Shown: positions 1 through 11,299 of the stretch, in pieces | Position numbering within the stretch: position 1 is the first letter of the stretch | How the letters are laid out: each line of letters opens with the position of its first letter | NCBI GenBank assembly: GCA_023375675.1 | Contig: JALQBC010000093.1 | Location: 1-29,915, forward strand | Source of the DNA: Cytospora piceicola | Lineage: Eukaryota > Ascomycota > Sordariomycetes > Diaporthales > Cytosporaceae | Reading direction: 5' to 3' | Length of the DNA stretch: 29,915 nucleotides | Program-made: the position numbers and the translations under genes | The notes under the pieces: generated by a model | What the model was told of the DNA's origin: nothing | Databases searched by the model: none | What the model saw: the letters and a program-made list of their open reading frames with translations, nothing else

Positions 1-116
1 TATTAAAGCTAATAGTTTTAATTTTATAGGTCTTAAGGTTCTTAACCCGAACCTTAGCATTTCCCTTTCTTTTTCTTTCCCGAAGGCTTATATAAGCCTT
101 TAAATTCGGATTAAGT
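1..116 (-). repeat. Dispersed repeat unit U, truncated by window edge
   Basis: This stretch is the reverse complement of the start of the unit at 27112-27650: the same palindrome AAGGCTTATATAAGCCTT (89-106 here), then a purine-rich run and 'aaccttaagaac'. Here it leads rightward into an (AAGT)n tract, whereas on the right side of the window the same unit follows an (ACTT)n tract. It is an inverted copy of the same family. Confidence 0.8.
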
Positions 117-119
117 TAA

Positions 120-205
<86 letters not shown>

Positions 206-307
206 GGTTAGCTAGTAGGTTAGCTAGTAAAGTAGCTAGTAAGTTAGCTAGTTAATTATTAAGTAATTAAGTAAGTTAGTAAGTAAGTTAATAAGTAAGT
301 AAGTAAG
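117..307. repeat. (AAGT)n tetranucleotide tract, degenerate toward its right end
   Basis: Uninterrupted AAGT repeats from about 120 to 205, then variants (GTTAGCTA, GTAGGTTA). The tract is broken by the retrotransposon insertion and resumes at 8264. Confidence 0.9.
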
Positions 308-312
308 TAACT

Positions 313-782
313 TATAATAATTACAGTATAACCTTTATAAAGGTACTTGTTATAACTGGTAGGGTTTATATTATTAGTAGATTATATATATAAGATATAA
401 ATAATATTCCGAGCTTTATCTTTTATAATAATTAAAAGATAGTAAAACCTATTATAAGAATAATACTTAGATTAATAACTAAAAAGTAACTATAAAAGCT
501 ATTTAGGTAATAATAATAACTATATTATATATATAGGCTGTCTTTTTAATATAGCTTAATAGTTTTATTATTAAGTTTTTCGAGTTTTATATTAAAACTT
601 GAAATGTTAGTTTTTAAGTCTTTCGAGTTACTTTCTTTTATAACTTTAACTTTAATAGGTTACTTTAGTTAGTTAGAACTCCTTTATAAAGATTCTGTTT
701 ATCCCTATATACTAGCCTTACTTAAATTATATATAATGTTTAACTATATAATCTTTTAATAACTTAACTTTAAGTTATAATA
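313..782 (-). repeat. 3' LTR (470 bp) of the Gypsy-type element
   Basis: Matches 7794-8258 along its whole length with scattered, mostly transition-type differences. It starts TATAATAATTA and ends TTATAATA; the less mutated copy at 10196-10648 keeps TGTTATAAC...ATTACA ends, so the terminal TG/CA have become TA here. Confidence 0.88.
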
Positions 783-797
783 TTATCTTTTTTCTTT
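783..797 (-). other. Polypurine tract (seen as polypyrimidine on +)
   Basis: TTATCTTTTTTCTTT directly abuts the left LTR; its complement is a purine run. The same position in the opposite-strand copy (10181-10195) reads AAAAAGAAAAGATAA. This is the plus-strand priming site position in LTR retrotransposons and fixes the element's orientation. Confidence 0.75.
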
Positions 798-2276
798 ATC
801 GGTTTTTATTTTCGAAAACCTATAAGTTTTTTCTTTTTATCGGCTATATATATCTATACCTTTTTAATTCGTTATATTTAATAGAATTATAAAGTTATTT
901 TATTTTACCTGTTCGACTTTTAAAGTAAAACAATAAGCTAGCCTTTTTATATTTATCTTTTAAAACACTGTTAAGATACTTACCTGTTTTTTTTACTATA
1001 AACGTTATAGTTTTAACGTTTATTAGATTTCTTAACTAAATTCTTTTTATTATATCGAATATATTTATTTTAACCTTATAAGTTATAACGTTTTATCTTT
1101 AAATAATTATTTAAAGCTTTTATCGATTTCTTACTAATATTAAAAGTTAAAAGATAAGATCGAAGATTTAAAAAATAAGTTATTTCGTTTATAAAAATAA
1201 AAGAAAATATAATAAAAGTAGATAATAAAAGCTATTTATTATAGCTTTTAAAATATAAAAAAGCTAGATAAAGTAAAGGTTAAAGAACAGACTATTATTA
1301 AAACTACGTTAAAACCTTATATTATTCTTATAAATAAAAGTTTATTAAAGTATAATTAGAATATAATAGATTTAACTAGTATTAAAATAAAGTTATTAAA
1401 GTTTAAAACAAATATTAGTTTTAGTTTAACGTTTAATTAAAAAAATAAGTTATTTTAAGTTTTTCTATTAGTAGTATTCTTTACTAATAATCGATTTACT
1501 TAGTTAGTCGACTAGTTATTATGTTATTTTATTAGTCTGATTTATAGTAATTAGTTATAATCCTTTATACTTAACTAGTATCGATTTTTTATAACTAATA
1601 TCGATCTTTTATAACTAATAAGGTTCTATTTTACTAGTTATATTAGTTATAACTAATAACGCCATTAGTTTATTATTTAACTATTTTAACTAGTTTAGTT
1701 ATCGGCTTAACTAGTTTAAATTTATAAATAGTTGTTCTTTTATATTAGTTAATTAACGCTTTATAGTATTTTAAGTTTTCTATTAGTTCTTATATATTCT
1801 TTAACTAGTTATAGCCTTTTTATTTAACTAAGAATTTTATTCTTTTATTAGTTTATTGTTTATTTAATATCTGTTTTACTTTATACTTTTATATTTTATA
1901 GTTAAGTTTAGCTTCTTTATCGAATTATATATTCTAATATACTAGTTTAAGTAATAAAATATTAAAAACTAGATATATTCTTATTTTTAAAGGTAATAAA
2001 AGTTTATAGTTAACGTTTAAAAGCTTATTAATAATCTTAAATACTCTGACTTTTTTAAAATTAAGTTTTTTATTAAGTTGTTTTATTTTAATATTTCTAT
2101 ATAATAAATAAACCTTATTATTTTTTTTAACAATAATACTTCCGATTATTTTCGATTATAATATTCAGTTATTTATTAACAGCTAAATAAAAGTTCTTTT
2201 AAAATATATTTATATAATTTATAAACCTTATTTATACGCTTTATTACTTTTATATTATTTTCTTAAGTAATAGTTT

Positions 2277-2551
2277 CTTATAAATCTTAAGGTTATACTT
2301 ATAATTAATATAAAATAGTAATATTCTTATTATATTTATATCTGTATTATTATAAATAAATTATATTAATAGTAAAAGATTAACTTAATTGTTTTATTTA
2401 TAGTTAATATAACTTTTAAAGTAAGCTTTAATAATTTAGTTAAGCTATTTAGTCTATTTATCTGTTTATAAGTAAAAAGCTATTAAAAGCTTATATTTTA
2501 CTTTTAGCTTACTTATAAGTTTTTATTAAAAGTTAAAAGTAAACTTAGTAT
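2277..2551 (-). pseudogene. Integrase core remnant of the Gypsy-type element
   Basis: Read on the minus strand, this stretch keeps the spacing and many residues of the conserved C-terminal part of a Ty3/Gypsy integrase catalytic core, including a recognisable T-D-K followed by an asparagine and a Y-N-N-T segment. It carries at least eight stop codons of the kind produced by C-to-T change at glutamine, arginine or tryptophan codons. It is non-functional. Confidence 0.75.
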
Positions 2552-3859
2552 TATAGTTTATAATAAGTCTTTTTAATAATTTATATTAGTTAATAATGTT
2601 TTATAAAAATATATATACTAATTCTTTTATAGTTAAAGACTTTTAATAAAGTAAAAAGTAAATATATTTAATAAGCTTATTTATAATAACTAAAATACTA
2701 TTATATAATACTTTAGTTATTAGTTCTTTAAACTTTAATAGTTTAATAATAAAGTTTATTATTACTAACGTTTATAATTTTATTATAATTAGTAAAGCTT
2801 TTAACTTACTATAAAGCTTATATTATATTATCTTACTTTTATTATAGATATTATATTCTTTTAATTATTAAAGCGAATTTTTAATATTTATAAGCTAATA
2901 CGTTATATATTCGGTAAATAAGCTTACTTTATAAGTTTTTTAAAACGTAAAGTCTATTTACTTAAAAAAGTATTCTATACTTCTTTTAAAGATCTTTTTT
3001 CTTTTAAAGTATAAGTTATTACTATAACTCTTTAAGTTCTATTTCTTATTTTAAATATACATTAATCTTAAAGGTAACGTTTAGCTATTTTAGTTTTTAA
3101 ATAAAAGTACTATTATTATCTTATTTAAAAATACTTTATATTTTTAATATAATATCTTACTAATAGTTTAAACGTTTAGTTTAAACGTTAATAATCTTAT
3201 TATTTACTTTTTTATAATAGTAGATTTTTATATCGAATTAAAATATAAATTCTGCTTATTATACTTATTGTTTATTAAAAACTTAAATAGTTATAACCGT
3301 TATTAAGTTCTTATAGTTTAAGTAAACCTTTACTTAATATTTTATACCTATTAAGTAAAATCCTTATTTTTTAAACGTTTTAATAATTACTATAAGTTTT
3401 TTATTATATATTTAATATTAAAGTTTAAGTCTGTTAAGTTTTTTTAAGATAAACGCTATTAAATATAGCTTACTATTCTTATTTTATTATCCGAGTTATT
3501 TTCCGAATATAAAGTTTAAAAAGTCTGTTTTAACTTTAAATAGTTTTTAAGGATTTATTTTTATTAAAACTAGTTTTAATATAACTATATTTTTAAGTTT
3601 ATTAAATACTTTTTATACTTATATAGTCTAATTAAATAGTATAGTTCTCTTTATAAGATTAGTAAAATGTATTATATATTTACTATAGTTTTTAATAAAT
3701 TATTAGTAAAAGTTTATAAATCTTATAAAGCCTTTAACTTTTTTAAAGTTTATTAGTTTAAGCTAGTTTTTAACTACTATAATTTTTAAGTCTTATATTC
3801 AGATTTCTCTTAATAAGATTATATATCCGAGAAAGTTTACTTTCTTAATATAAAAAAAA

Positions 3860-4000
3860 CTTTTTTTTAGTTTTATTAATAGTTTTACATTTTATAGTGC
3901 TTTTAATACTTAATATATATACTCTTTATATTTATCCTTGTTTTTAAAGTAAATAAAAATATTATCGAAGTATATAATAATAGTAATATTTAAATATTTT
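3860..4000 (-). pseudogene. Reverse transcriptase active-site remnant
   Basis: On the minus strand the frame reads Y-F-D-N (3962-3973) followed by I-F-I-Y-F-K-N-K and, a few residues on, V-L-K-A-L. This matches the YxDD box and following helix of Ty3/Gypsy reverse transcriptases in order and spacing. The second catalytic aspartate reads as Asn and there are in-frame stops, as expected after RIP. Confidence 0.75.
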
Positions 4001-7000
4001 TATAATATATAGTTAATTATAGTTTAAAATATAACTAAAGTGTTAATAAGCTTAAATAGTATTACTAGGTATTTATATTATTTATAGTATATTTTAAACG
4101 TTATTTCTTATTCTTTTCTTTATTTTATTTTAATTAGATTATAAGCTCTTTTTAAGTTTAAAGCTATAAAGGTTTTTACTTTATATAATTTATTTTAAAG
4201 TTCTTTTATTAAAGGTAAAAGGTATTTATTTTTAATAGTAATTTTATTAAGATATTAATAGTTAATATATAGTTTTAACTTTCTGTTTTTCTTTAAAACG
4301 AATAAGATTAAGTATTTTACTAGCGATATTAATTATTATATATAACCTTTTATTAAGTTTTTATTTATATACTCTTAAAATACTTTTAGTTATTTTTTAT
4401 TTAACTTATAAATTTATTAATACTTTAGTTATATTCTTTTCTTTAAAAGTATTTTATAATTTTATTAAATATATTTAAATAGTCTAGTATTAAAAACTTT
4501 TAAAAATAGTTTAATATATTTTTTATATTTTTTTAAAATATAGTTTTTAAGTTTTTTTCTTACTTTTTTAACTTTTTATAAATAGTTTATAAATCGTTTA
4601 AATAGCTTTTATATTTATTTAAATATTTCTTTATATTTATACTGTTGTTTTTAATATAAAGTAGTTTTTTATTAAGTTATTATAATTATTCTTATTATTA
4701 ATAGTTTAGCTTTTTACTATACTTATACTTTATACTTATATTTTTTAATATCTTAATTTATTTAAGTTATAACCGTTAATAATTATTTTCTTTTAATTAT
4801 ATTAACTTTTTTAATTATTTCTTTAACTTATTATAATAATACTAGATATAGTTATATAATATTTAATTTATTTAAAACCTTTATTTATACTTCTTTAATA
4901 ATATAATCCTTTTTAAAAATATCTTTTTTAATATAGCTTTTAAAGTTTAAGTAGTTTTTTAAACTCTTTTAAAAGTATTATTAAGTACGTTTAAATACCG
5001 TTTCTTTAAGCTATACTTAAAAACTAAACTGTTTTTTTTTAAATATTATTAATTATCCTTTTAATTAAGATATAGTTTACTTAGTTAATTTAGCTTATAA
5101 TTTAATTAATATATAAGTTATATTTTCTAAACTATATAATACTTAATATTATATTATAATTTAAAAAGTTTATAATATTAAAGTTAAAAGTCTTATAATA
5201 TTATTAAATAATAATAAAAACATAATTAGTTTTATTATTAATTTATCTGTTATTATAAGTAATGTTTATTTTTTCGATTGTTTTTAATTAGTATAGTTCT
5301 TTCTTTTTATAATAAGCTAGTTAATACTTATTAACTGCTTTTTAAAAAAAAGCTTTATTAAACGTTATTATTTAATAATATATATAGTTTAATTTTACCG
5401 ATTTATATTTTTAATTATAAGTAGTTATAGTTATAGACGCTTATTACGTTAAAGAACTGTTTTAGTCTTTTACTATTAAATAGCTTTATTCTTAATAGCT
5501 TAACTTGTTTTTTACTTATTCTACTACTTACTATATTAATTTCTTAGCTCGGTTTTATTTCTTTTTAAAAGGCGTTACTTTATAAGTTTTCTAAAAAGGT
5601 GTTATTCTTTCCTTTAAGTTTTATTTCTAAAACGTTTCTTTTTAAACGTTCTTAAGTAACTATTTTAAGGCTTAAAGTCGGTTTTTCTCTAATCTTTACC
5701 TATTTCGAATTCGTATTATTTTATACTATTCTATATACCTATATTAAAAGTAAACGTAATAAATATATAATAAATAGTTTTTAATAATAGATTCTATTTT
5801 TATATAATTTAAAATATAATATTCTTTATTAAACGTAAAAAGAATATAGTCTTTTAAATTTCCTTTATTTATTTTATAGTAATATTAAATAATATTATTA
5901 AGTTAGTAAGTTTATAAAATTAAAATATTTATATATTATTATAAAAAGAAATTATTTTATACTTTATAAAAGTAATATACTTTATATTTATTGTTAATAT
6001 ATAAGATTTAAACGACTTATATTATATATTATATATATCTTAAAGTTAAATAAGACTAGTCGCTTTATTATACTGTTCTGTTATAAGTAGCTTTTCCGGT
6101 TTTTTTAATTAATACGCTATATATAGCGAACTTAACGTTATTTTTATAAAAAGCGAAATCTGCTATATTATTTAAAAAGTAATATAAGTTATTTAATATA
6201 TATTAAAGTAATACTAGGTTTTCTTTTATTATCTTAATAATTTATTATACTTTTTTTTAGTAAGGTTATTTATAGTATTATTATTAATCTCTTTAGTAAA
6301 ATCGTTCTTATATTTTTATATACTTTTTAAACCGGTATTACTATATAGTTTAAGTTTTTATAATTCTTTTTTAAAACTTAATCGGTTAATAATATTAATT
6401 ATTACTTTCTTTTTTTAAATAAATTCGATAACTTATTCTTTATTTCTTTATAGTATTTTGCTTATAATCTTTAAGGCTTATATTTATTAAAAAGAGTCTT
6501 CTTTTTAAAAAGTAGTTATATAGCTAGTATTTACTTTTATTTTAGTTTTTTAAATATCGGAAAAGATAATAATATTATTTCGATATAGTTTAAGTAAAAT
6601 TTCTTTTCTATAGTCTGTAAAGGTTTTTTAAAAGCTTTACTTATCTTTTAAGTTTATTTTAACTACTTTTACTAAATAGTCGGTATTAAAGTAATTTAAA
6701 TCGTTATTTTAAATTACTATATTATATAGTAATTTTCGTTTTCTTATTATAAAGATTTAATACTTTATATTTCCGTTACGTTATTATTTCTTAAATATAA
6801 GCTTTTATATTTTCTTTAACTTACTTTAGTAGTTTTATATAAAATATCTTTTTCTACTATAGTTAAAGTATATAAGCTTTAATTTATCTTTATATTCGGT
6901 TATATTAAGTTTTATAAGTTTTACGTATTATTTATATATAGTACTATTATAACTATTCTTTTTATATTAAAACTTCTTTTTAATATTAAAAACCTAAAGT

Positions 7001-7793
7001 CTTTAATAAGACTTATTAACTAGTTTAAGCTTTTATTTTTCTAGTTATTGCTTATATAGTTAATTATTAATTTAAACTATCTTTTTCGTATAATCTATAA
7101 AGTTATTTAGCCTATCTTCTTTAACTAGTTTATTTTTAATATTATCTTTTAATTTATTATAAAATAATATTATTAAAGGTTTATTAGACTATTTTAGCTT
7201 TATAAAGATTTATGGGGAATCTGTTAAATAATTTAATATTAAAGTTTATTATTTATATTTAACTAAATCTTATTCTGCTAATTATTCTTCTTTAAGTTTA
7301 CCGAAAGCTTTTTTAAGTATTTCTTTAAATAAAACGTAGTTTTAGAAGATATTAATAGTATTATCTTCTTTAAGTAAGTTATAAATATTTTCTAAGTAGT
7401 TATATATAATAAGTTCGAATTAAGTAAAAGTATTTTTTTTAAGTAAAGTAGTTATAAAAAAGATTTTATTACTTTCTGTTATAAAATCGTTTTTATAGTA
7501 TTAAAAGTAAGCTTTAATTGTTATAAAGAACCTTTATAAGGTTCTTTTAATACTATTAAAAGCCTTAAGCTTTTTAAGTTTAATAGCTTTATATAAAACT
7601 ATTTTATTCTCTTTCTTTTTACTTTTTTTAATAGCTATAAGTTTATTATACTTATCTTAAAAGTTATTAATTAAAGTAAAAGCTTTTATAAGCCTTTTAC
7701 TATCGGTTATAAAAATATTAAATATTATAATAAAGTATTAAAGTATTACTTAATAGTATATATTAAAACTATATTAAATAAAAGTTATTAAAA

Positions 7794-8258
7794 TATAATA
7801 ATTATAGTATAACCTTTATAAAAGCATTTATTATAACCGGTAAAGTTTATATTATTAATAGAATATATATATAAGAGATAAATAATATTCCGAACTTTAG
7901 GTTTTATAATAATTAAAAGGTAGTAAAACTTATTATAAGAATAATACTTAGATTAATAATAAAACAATATTTATAAAGACTATTTAAGTAATAGTAATAA
8001 CTATATTATATATCTATCTTTTTAATATAGCTTAATAGTTTTATTATTAAGTTTTTTAAGTTTTAGTATAAAACTTAAAAAGTTAGTTTTTAAGTTTCTT
8101 AAGTTACCTTCTTTTATAACTTTAACTTTAACAGGTTACTTTAATTAGCTAGAACTCCTTTATAGAAATTCCGTCTGTCCCGATATACTAGCCTTACTTA
8201 AGCTATATATAACTCTTAACTATATAACTCTTTAATAACTTAACCTTAAATTATAATA
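7794..8258 (-). repeat. 5' LTR (465 bp) of the Gypsy-type element
   Basis: Partner of 313-782. Same ends (TATAATAATTA...TTATAATA), followed on the right by the target duplication TAACT. No primer-binding site could be recognised inside it after mutation. Confidence 0.88.
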
Positions 8259-8263
8259 TAACT

Positions 8264-8477
8264 AAGTAGGTAATTAAGTAAGTAGGTAAGTAAGTAAGTA
8301 AGTAAGTAAATTCGCTATTAAATAAGTAAATAAGTAGGTAAGTAAGTAATTAAGTAAGTAAGTAGGTAAGTAGGTAAGTTAGCTAGTAAATTAGCTAGTA
8401 AAGTAGTTTATAAAGTAGCTAGTAATTTAGTTATTTAATTATTAAGTAAGTATATAAGTAAATAAGTACGTAAATAA
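8264..8477. repeat. Degenerate (AAGT)n tract, continuation of 117-307
   Basis: GTAAGTAG/AAGTAAGT variants with interspersed TTAGCTAGTAA motifs. It continues the tract interrupted by the retrotransposon and ends at the palindromic module. Confidence 0.88.
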
Positions 8478-8635
8478 ATATTTCGCAGCTTAAGGCTGCG
8501 GAGGAGACGATAGAGTAACGTTTAAAAGGCGTTACTTTATCGGCTTTAGAGCAGCTTAAGCAGCGTATTTAGTTATTAAGTTTCCGATCCTTTTTAATAG
8601 AAGGCCTTCTTAGCAGGCGGTCCTACCGCCGTTCC
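8478..8635 (-). repeat. Palindromic module M, copy 1 (inverted orientation)
   Basis: About 158 bp, richer in G+C than its surroundings. It contains a long imperfect palindrome: outer arms CGCAGCTTAAG (8484-8494) and the facing CAGCTTAAGCAGCG, inner arms AGTAACG and CGTTACT around 8514-8537. It ends CCGCCGTTCC. The same module recurs at 10908-11065 and, reversed, at 25806-25957, 27866-28021 and 29380-29544, always with the same side touching a tetranucleotide tract. Confidence 0.82.
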
Positions 8636-9160
8636 CTAGTTAACTAGTATAAAAAAATAACTAGTTATAAATATAAACTAGTTAAAACAGTTAAATAACA
8701 AACTTATAGCGCTACTAGTTATAATTAATACAACTAGTAGAAAAAGGATTTTACTAGTTAAAAAAGATTTTATTAATTAGAAAAGATCTTACTAGTTAAA
8801 TAATGTTTTACTAATAAGATATAGTTTTATTAGTTACTTTTTAATAATAAAGCTACGGATTTTCTATTAGTTATTATAAAATATACTAGTAGAAGAACAT
8901 TATAACTAAACGATAAACCGTTTATTAATAAAAGACTATTACTAATAATAAAAGATTAAAACACTTACCTTTTTAGCTAAATATAGAACTAAAACTAATA
9001 TTTGTTTTAAACCTTAATAACTCCGCTTTAATACTAGTTAAATCTACTATATTCTAATTATACTTTAATATACTGTTATTTATAAGAATAATACAAGGTT
9101 TTAATATAGCTTTAATAGCGGCCTGCTTTTTAACTTTAATATAATATAGTGTTTTAACAG

Positions 9161-9700
9161 GAGAGCGAGGATTCGTACTGCCGAGGCGAGGATTTGTACT
9201 TCTAGAATGTACCTTTTTACTAGCAATCTTCTTAACTTTCACTTAAGTTTAAAAGCTTATATTTAGCTTACTAAGTAAACAATCTTCAATTTTAAACTTA
9301 AATATAAGCTATAAATTTAAGCTTAATATTTCTATATAAGTTATATACATCTTACTATATTATATATAAAGTTATAAAAGTTTATATTAACAGCTTAGTT
9401 AAGGTAAGTAGAAACTTTCGATTTCTTTAAAATCTTTTAAAGCTTTATAAGTTTACCTTTAATTTTAACTATATATTCTACCTTTTACCTTACTATATTA
9501 TATATTAATTAATAGGCTTGAAGCTTATTAATTAGATTCTGTTTAAATTATTTAATTTGCTTAATTAAATCGCTAGATACAGAGGTTTAAACTTAGCTTT
9601 AAATCAGACCTTAATCTAACGAATCACAGGCATGCATTCGCCCTACAGGTACAAAACCTAAGTACGAATCCTCGCCTTAGCAGTACGAATCCTCGCTCTC
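9161..9700. mobile_element. Non-autonomous DNA transposon (MITE-like, 540 bp) with ~53-bp TIRs and 8-bp TSD
   Basis: The left end begins GAGAGCGAGGATTCGTACTG and the right end is its reverse complement. The inverted repeats extend to about 53 bp (9161-9213 and 9648-9700) with a few mismatches. Each arm contains the 15-mer GCGAGGATTCGTACT twice, about 21 bp apart. TTTAACAG stands immediately outside both ends (9153-9160 and 9701-9708). Removing the element plus one TTTAACAG restores continuity with the retrotransposon. The interior is AT-rich with no coding capacity. An 8-bp duplication is characteristic of hAT (also P and Merlin) families; the TIR start is not a typical hAT CAGGG, so the superfamily is uncertain. 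Confidence 0.85.
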
Positions 9701-10180
9701 TTTAACAGAACTTAAACTATAACGAATTACATATTATATTCGACTAGACTATATCTTCTTTTACTTACATAGCCGTTTTAATTAAATAGCTAATTTATAT
9801 AACTTTTCTTTTTCTACCTCGATCTATTCTTTTAGCTTTTTATATTACAGAGAGATTTTATAAATATCTGACAGAGAAAAACTTTAAACGTTATATAATA
9901 ATATACTTAAATAAACGTATTCGAAATAATAAAAGCTATCTTAAAAAGAAACCTTATAAGTATTAATAAATTTCTCCTTATAGGCAGAATAAGATAGTAT
10001 TTTAATAAAATAAACTAAGATTTTAGTAAAAAGCTTATTATAGTTAAAAGTACTCTTTAGTATAAAAAGAGGTTTAACGATATATAAACTTTTAACTCTG
10101 CCGGATATAATAAATTAAGAAGGTATAAATACATTAAAATAAAAAGAATAACTTATAGGTCTTTAAAGATAAAAACTAAT

Positions 10181-10195
10181 AAAAAGAAAAGATAA
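10181..10195 (+). other. Polypurine tract of the truncated retrotransposon copy
   Basis: AAAAAGAAAAGATAA directly precedes the LTR at 10196 and is the complement of the run at 783-797 in the other copy. It shows this copy is in plus orientation. Confidence 0.75.
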
Positions 10196-10648
10196 TGTTA
10201 TAACTTAAAGTTAAAGTATTAAGAGGTTATACAGTTAAAAGTTATATATAACTTAAATAAAGCTAGTATATTAAAGCAGACAGAATCTTTATAAAAGAGT
10301 TCCGGCTAACTAAGGAAACTTACTAAGATTAAGGTTACTAATATATTAACTATAAATATATTTAATATAAATATATTTAAATATATTAGCTAAGAATATA
10401 GTTAATATAGTTATATTAAAGAGCTAGATATATAAAGATAGTAAAGTATTACCTTTTAGATAGTTTATAGCTAGTCTTTAGCTATTAATCTAAGTATTAT
10501 TCTTATAATAGGTTTTATTACCTTTTAATTATTGTAACAGATAAGCTTAAAGTATTCGCTTAAAAGACTATATATATATTCTATTAATGATATTAACCTT
10601 ACTAGTTATAATATGTGTCTTTATAAAGGTTACACTGTGATTATTACA
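10196..10648 (+). repeat. LTR (453 bp) of the truncated copy, least mutated of the three
   Basis: Starts TGTTATAAC and ends GATTATTACA, keeping canonical TG...CA ends. Homologous over its full length to the reverse complement of 313-782 and 7794-8258. Confidence 0.85.
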
Positions 10649-10907
10649 GTTAGTTAGTTAGTAAATAAGCTAGTAAATAGGTTAGTAAGTAGGTAAGTAA
10701 GTAAGTAAGTAAGTTAGTTAGTAACTAAGCTAATAAGTAAGCAGGTTAGTTAGCTAATAAGTTAGCTAGTAAGATAGCTAATAAGTTAGTTAGTTATTTA
10801 ATAAGTAAGTTAATTAATAAGTAGTAAAGTTGAAAGTAAGTAAGTAAGTAAATAAAGAAGTAAATAAAGAAGTTAAATAATAAGTTAGTTAATTAATAAA
10901 TAAGTAA
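10649..10907. repeat. Degenerate (AAGT)n / GTTAGCTA tract
   Basis: GTTAGTTAGTAA, AAGTAAGT and TTAGCTAGTAA variants fill the space between the LTR and palindromic module 2. Confidence 0.85.
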
Positions 10908-11065
10908 GTATTTCACCGCTTAAGGCTATTAAGAATACGATAGAATAATGCTTAAAGGGCGTTACTTTATTATATCCGGAGCAGCTTAAGCAGCGTATCT
11001 AGTTATTAAGTTTCCGATCCTTTTTAATAAAAGGCCTTTTAAGTAAGCAGTCCTACCGCCGTTCC
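10908..11065 (-). repeat. Palindromic module M, copy 2 (inverted orientation), left edge of gene island
   Basis: Same order as copy 1: TTTCACCGCTTAAGG start, GGGCGTTACTTTAT, GCAGCTTAAGCAGCGTAT, TTTCCGATCC, and CCGCCGTTCC end (11056-11065). One palindrome arm is more decayed (AGAATAATGC instead of AAAGTAACGC). It is the last repeat before single-copy sequence. Confidence 0.8.
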
Positions 11066-11299
11066 TTAGTATACTTGTTTGCTTTATAAAATAAACGATA
11101 ACCTTTTTAATAGAAAGTATAACTTAGTCTAAGTATGTAAGTATAGCCGTTTACTTATATTAACTCCTAAATAAGGCTTACTTCTCTTTCTCTTTTTTCT
11201 CTCTCTAGCTTATTTCCCTATAGCTAAAAAAGAAGAACAAGAAAAGAACTAATTACAATTTGCTATTACAAAGAAAGAAAGAAAGTGCATAACACCGCA
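11066..11299. other. Transition from AT-rich repeats to gene island
   Basis: AT-rich, then a pyrimidine-rich run (CTTTCTCTTTTTTCTCTCTC, about 11183-11205) and a short GAAA microsatellite (11273-11286). No gene seen. It probably includes the 3' UTR of gene A. Confidence 0.6.

Larger units (their letters stand above)
308..8263 (-). mobile_element. RIP-degraded Ty3/Gypsy-type LTR retrotransposon, near full length
   Basis: The element is bounded by two similar ~467-bp LTRs and by the direct repeat TAACT (308-312 and 8259-8263), a 5-bp target duplication. A polypyrimidine run directly inside the left LTR is the complement of a polypurine tract, so the sense strand is minus and the left LTR is the 3' one. 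On the minus strand a degraded reverse transcriptase active-site box reads Y-F-D-N at about 3962-3973, followed by a recognisable Gypsy-type context. An integrase core remnant lies at about 2277-2551. RT precedes integrase in the sense direction, which is the Ty3/Gypsy order. Many stop codons and AT richness mean no intact protein. It was inserted into a tetranucleotide tract, which continues on both sides. Confidence 0.88.
8641..10648 (+). mobile_element. 5'-truncated, opposite-strand copy of the same Gypsy-type element
   Basis: From 8641 on, the sequence aligns with the reverse complement of about 1760-313 of the first element: the ACTAGTTA-rich stretch, the tract near 9000-9150, the pre-LTR region, polypurine tract and LTR. 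Without the inserted DNA element (9161-9708) it is about 1.46 kb, matching the ~1.45 kb equivalent interval. Only the 3' end and 3' LTR remain. No 5' LTR or target duplication is seen; the left end abuts palindromic module 1. Confidence 0.8.

Noticed and set aside
9054..9242. 62-codon open frame on the minus strand
   Set aside because: It spans the retrotransposon, target duplication and left TIR of the inserted element; the repetitive peptide comes from the TIR 15-mers.
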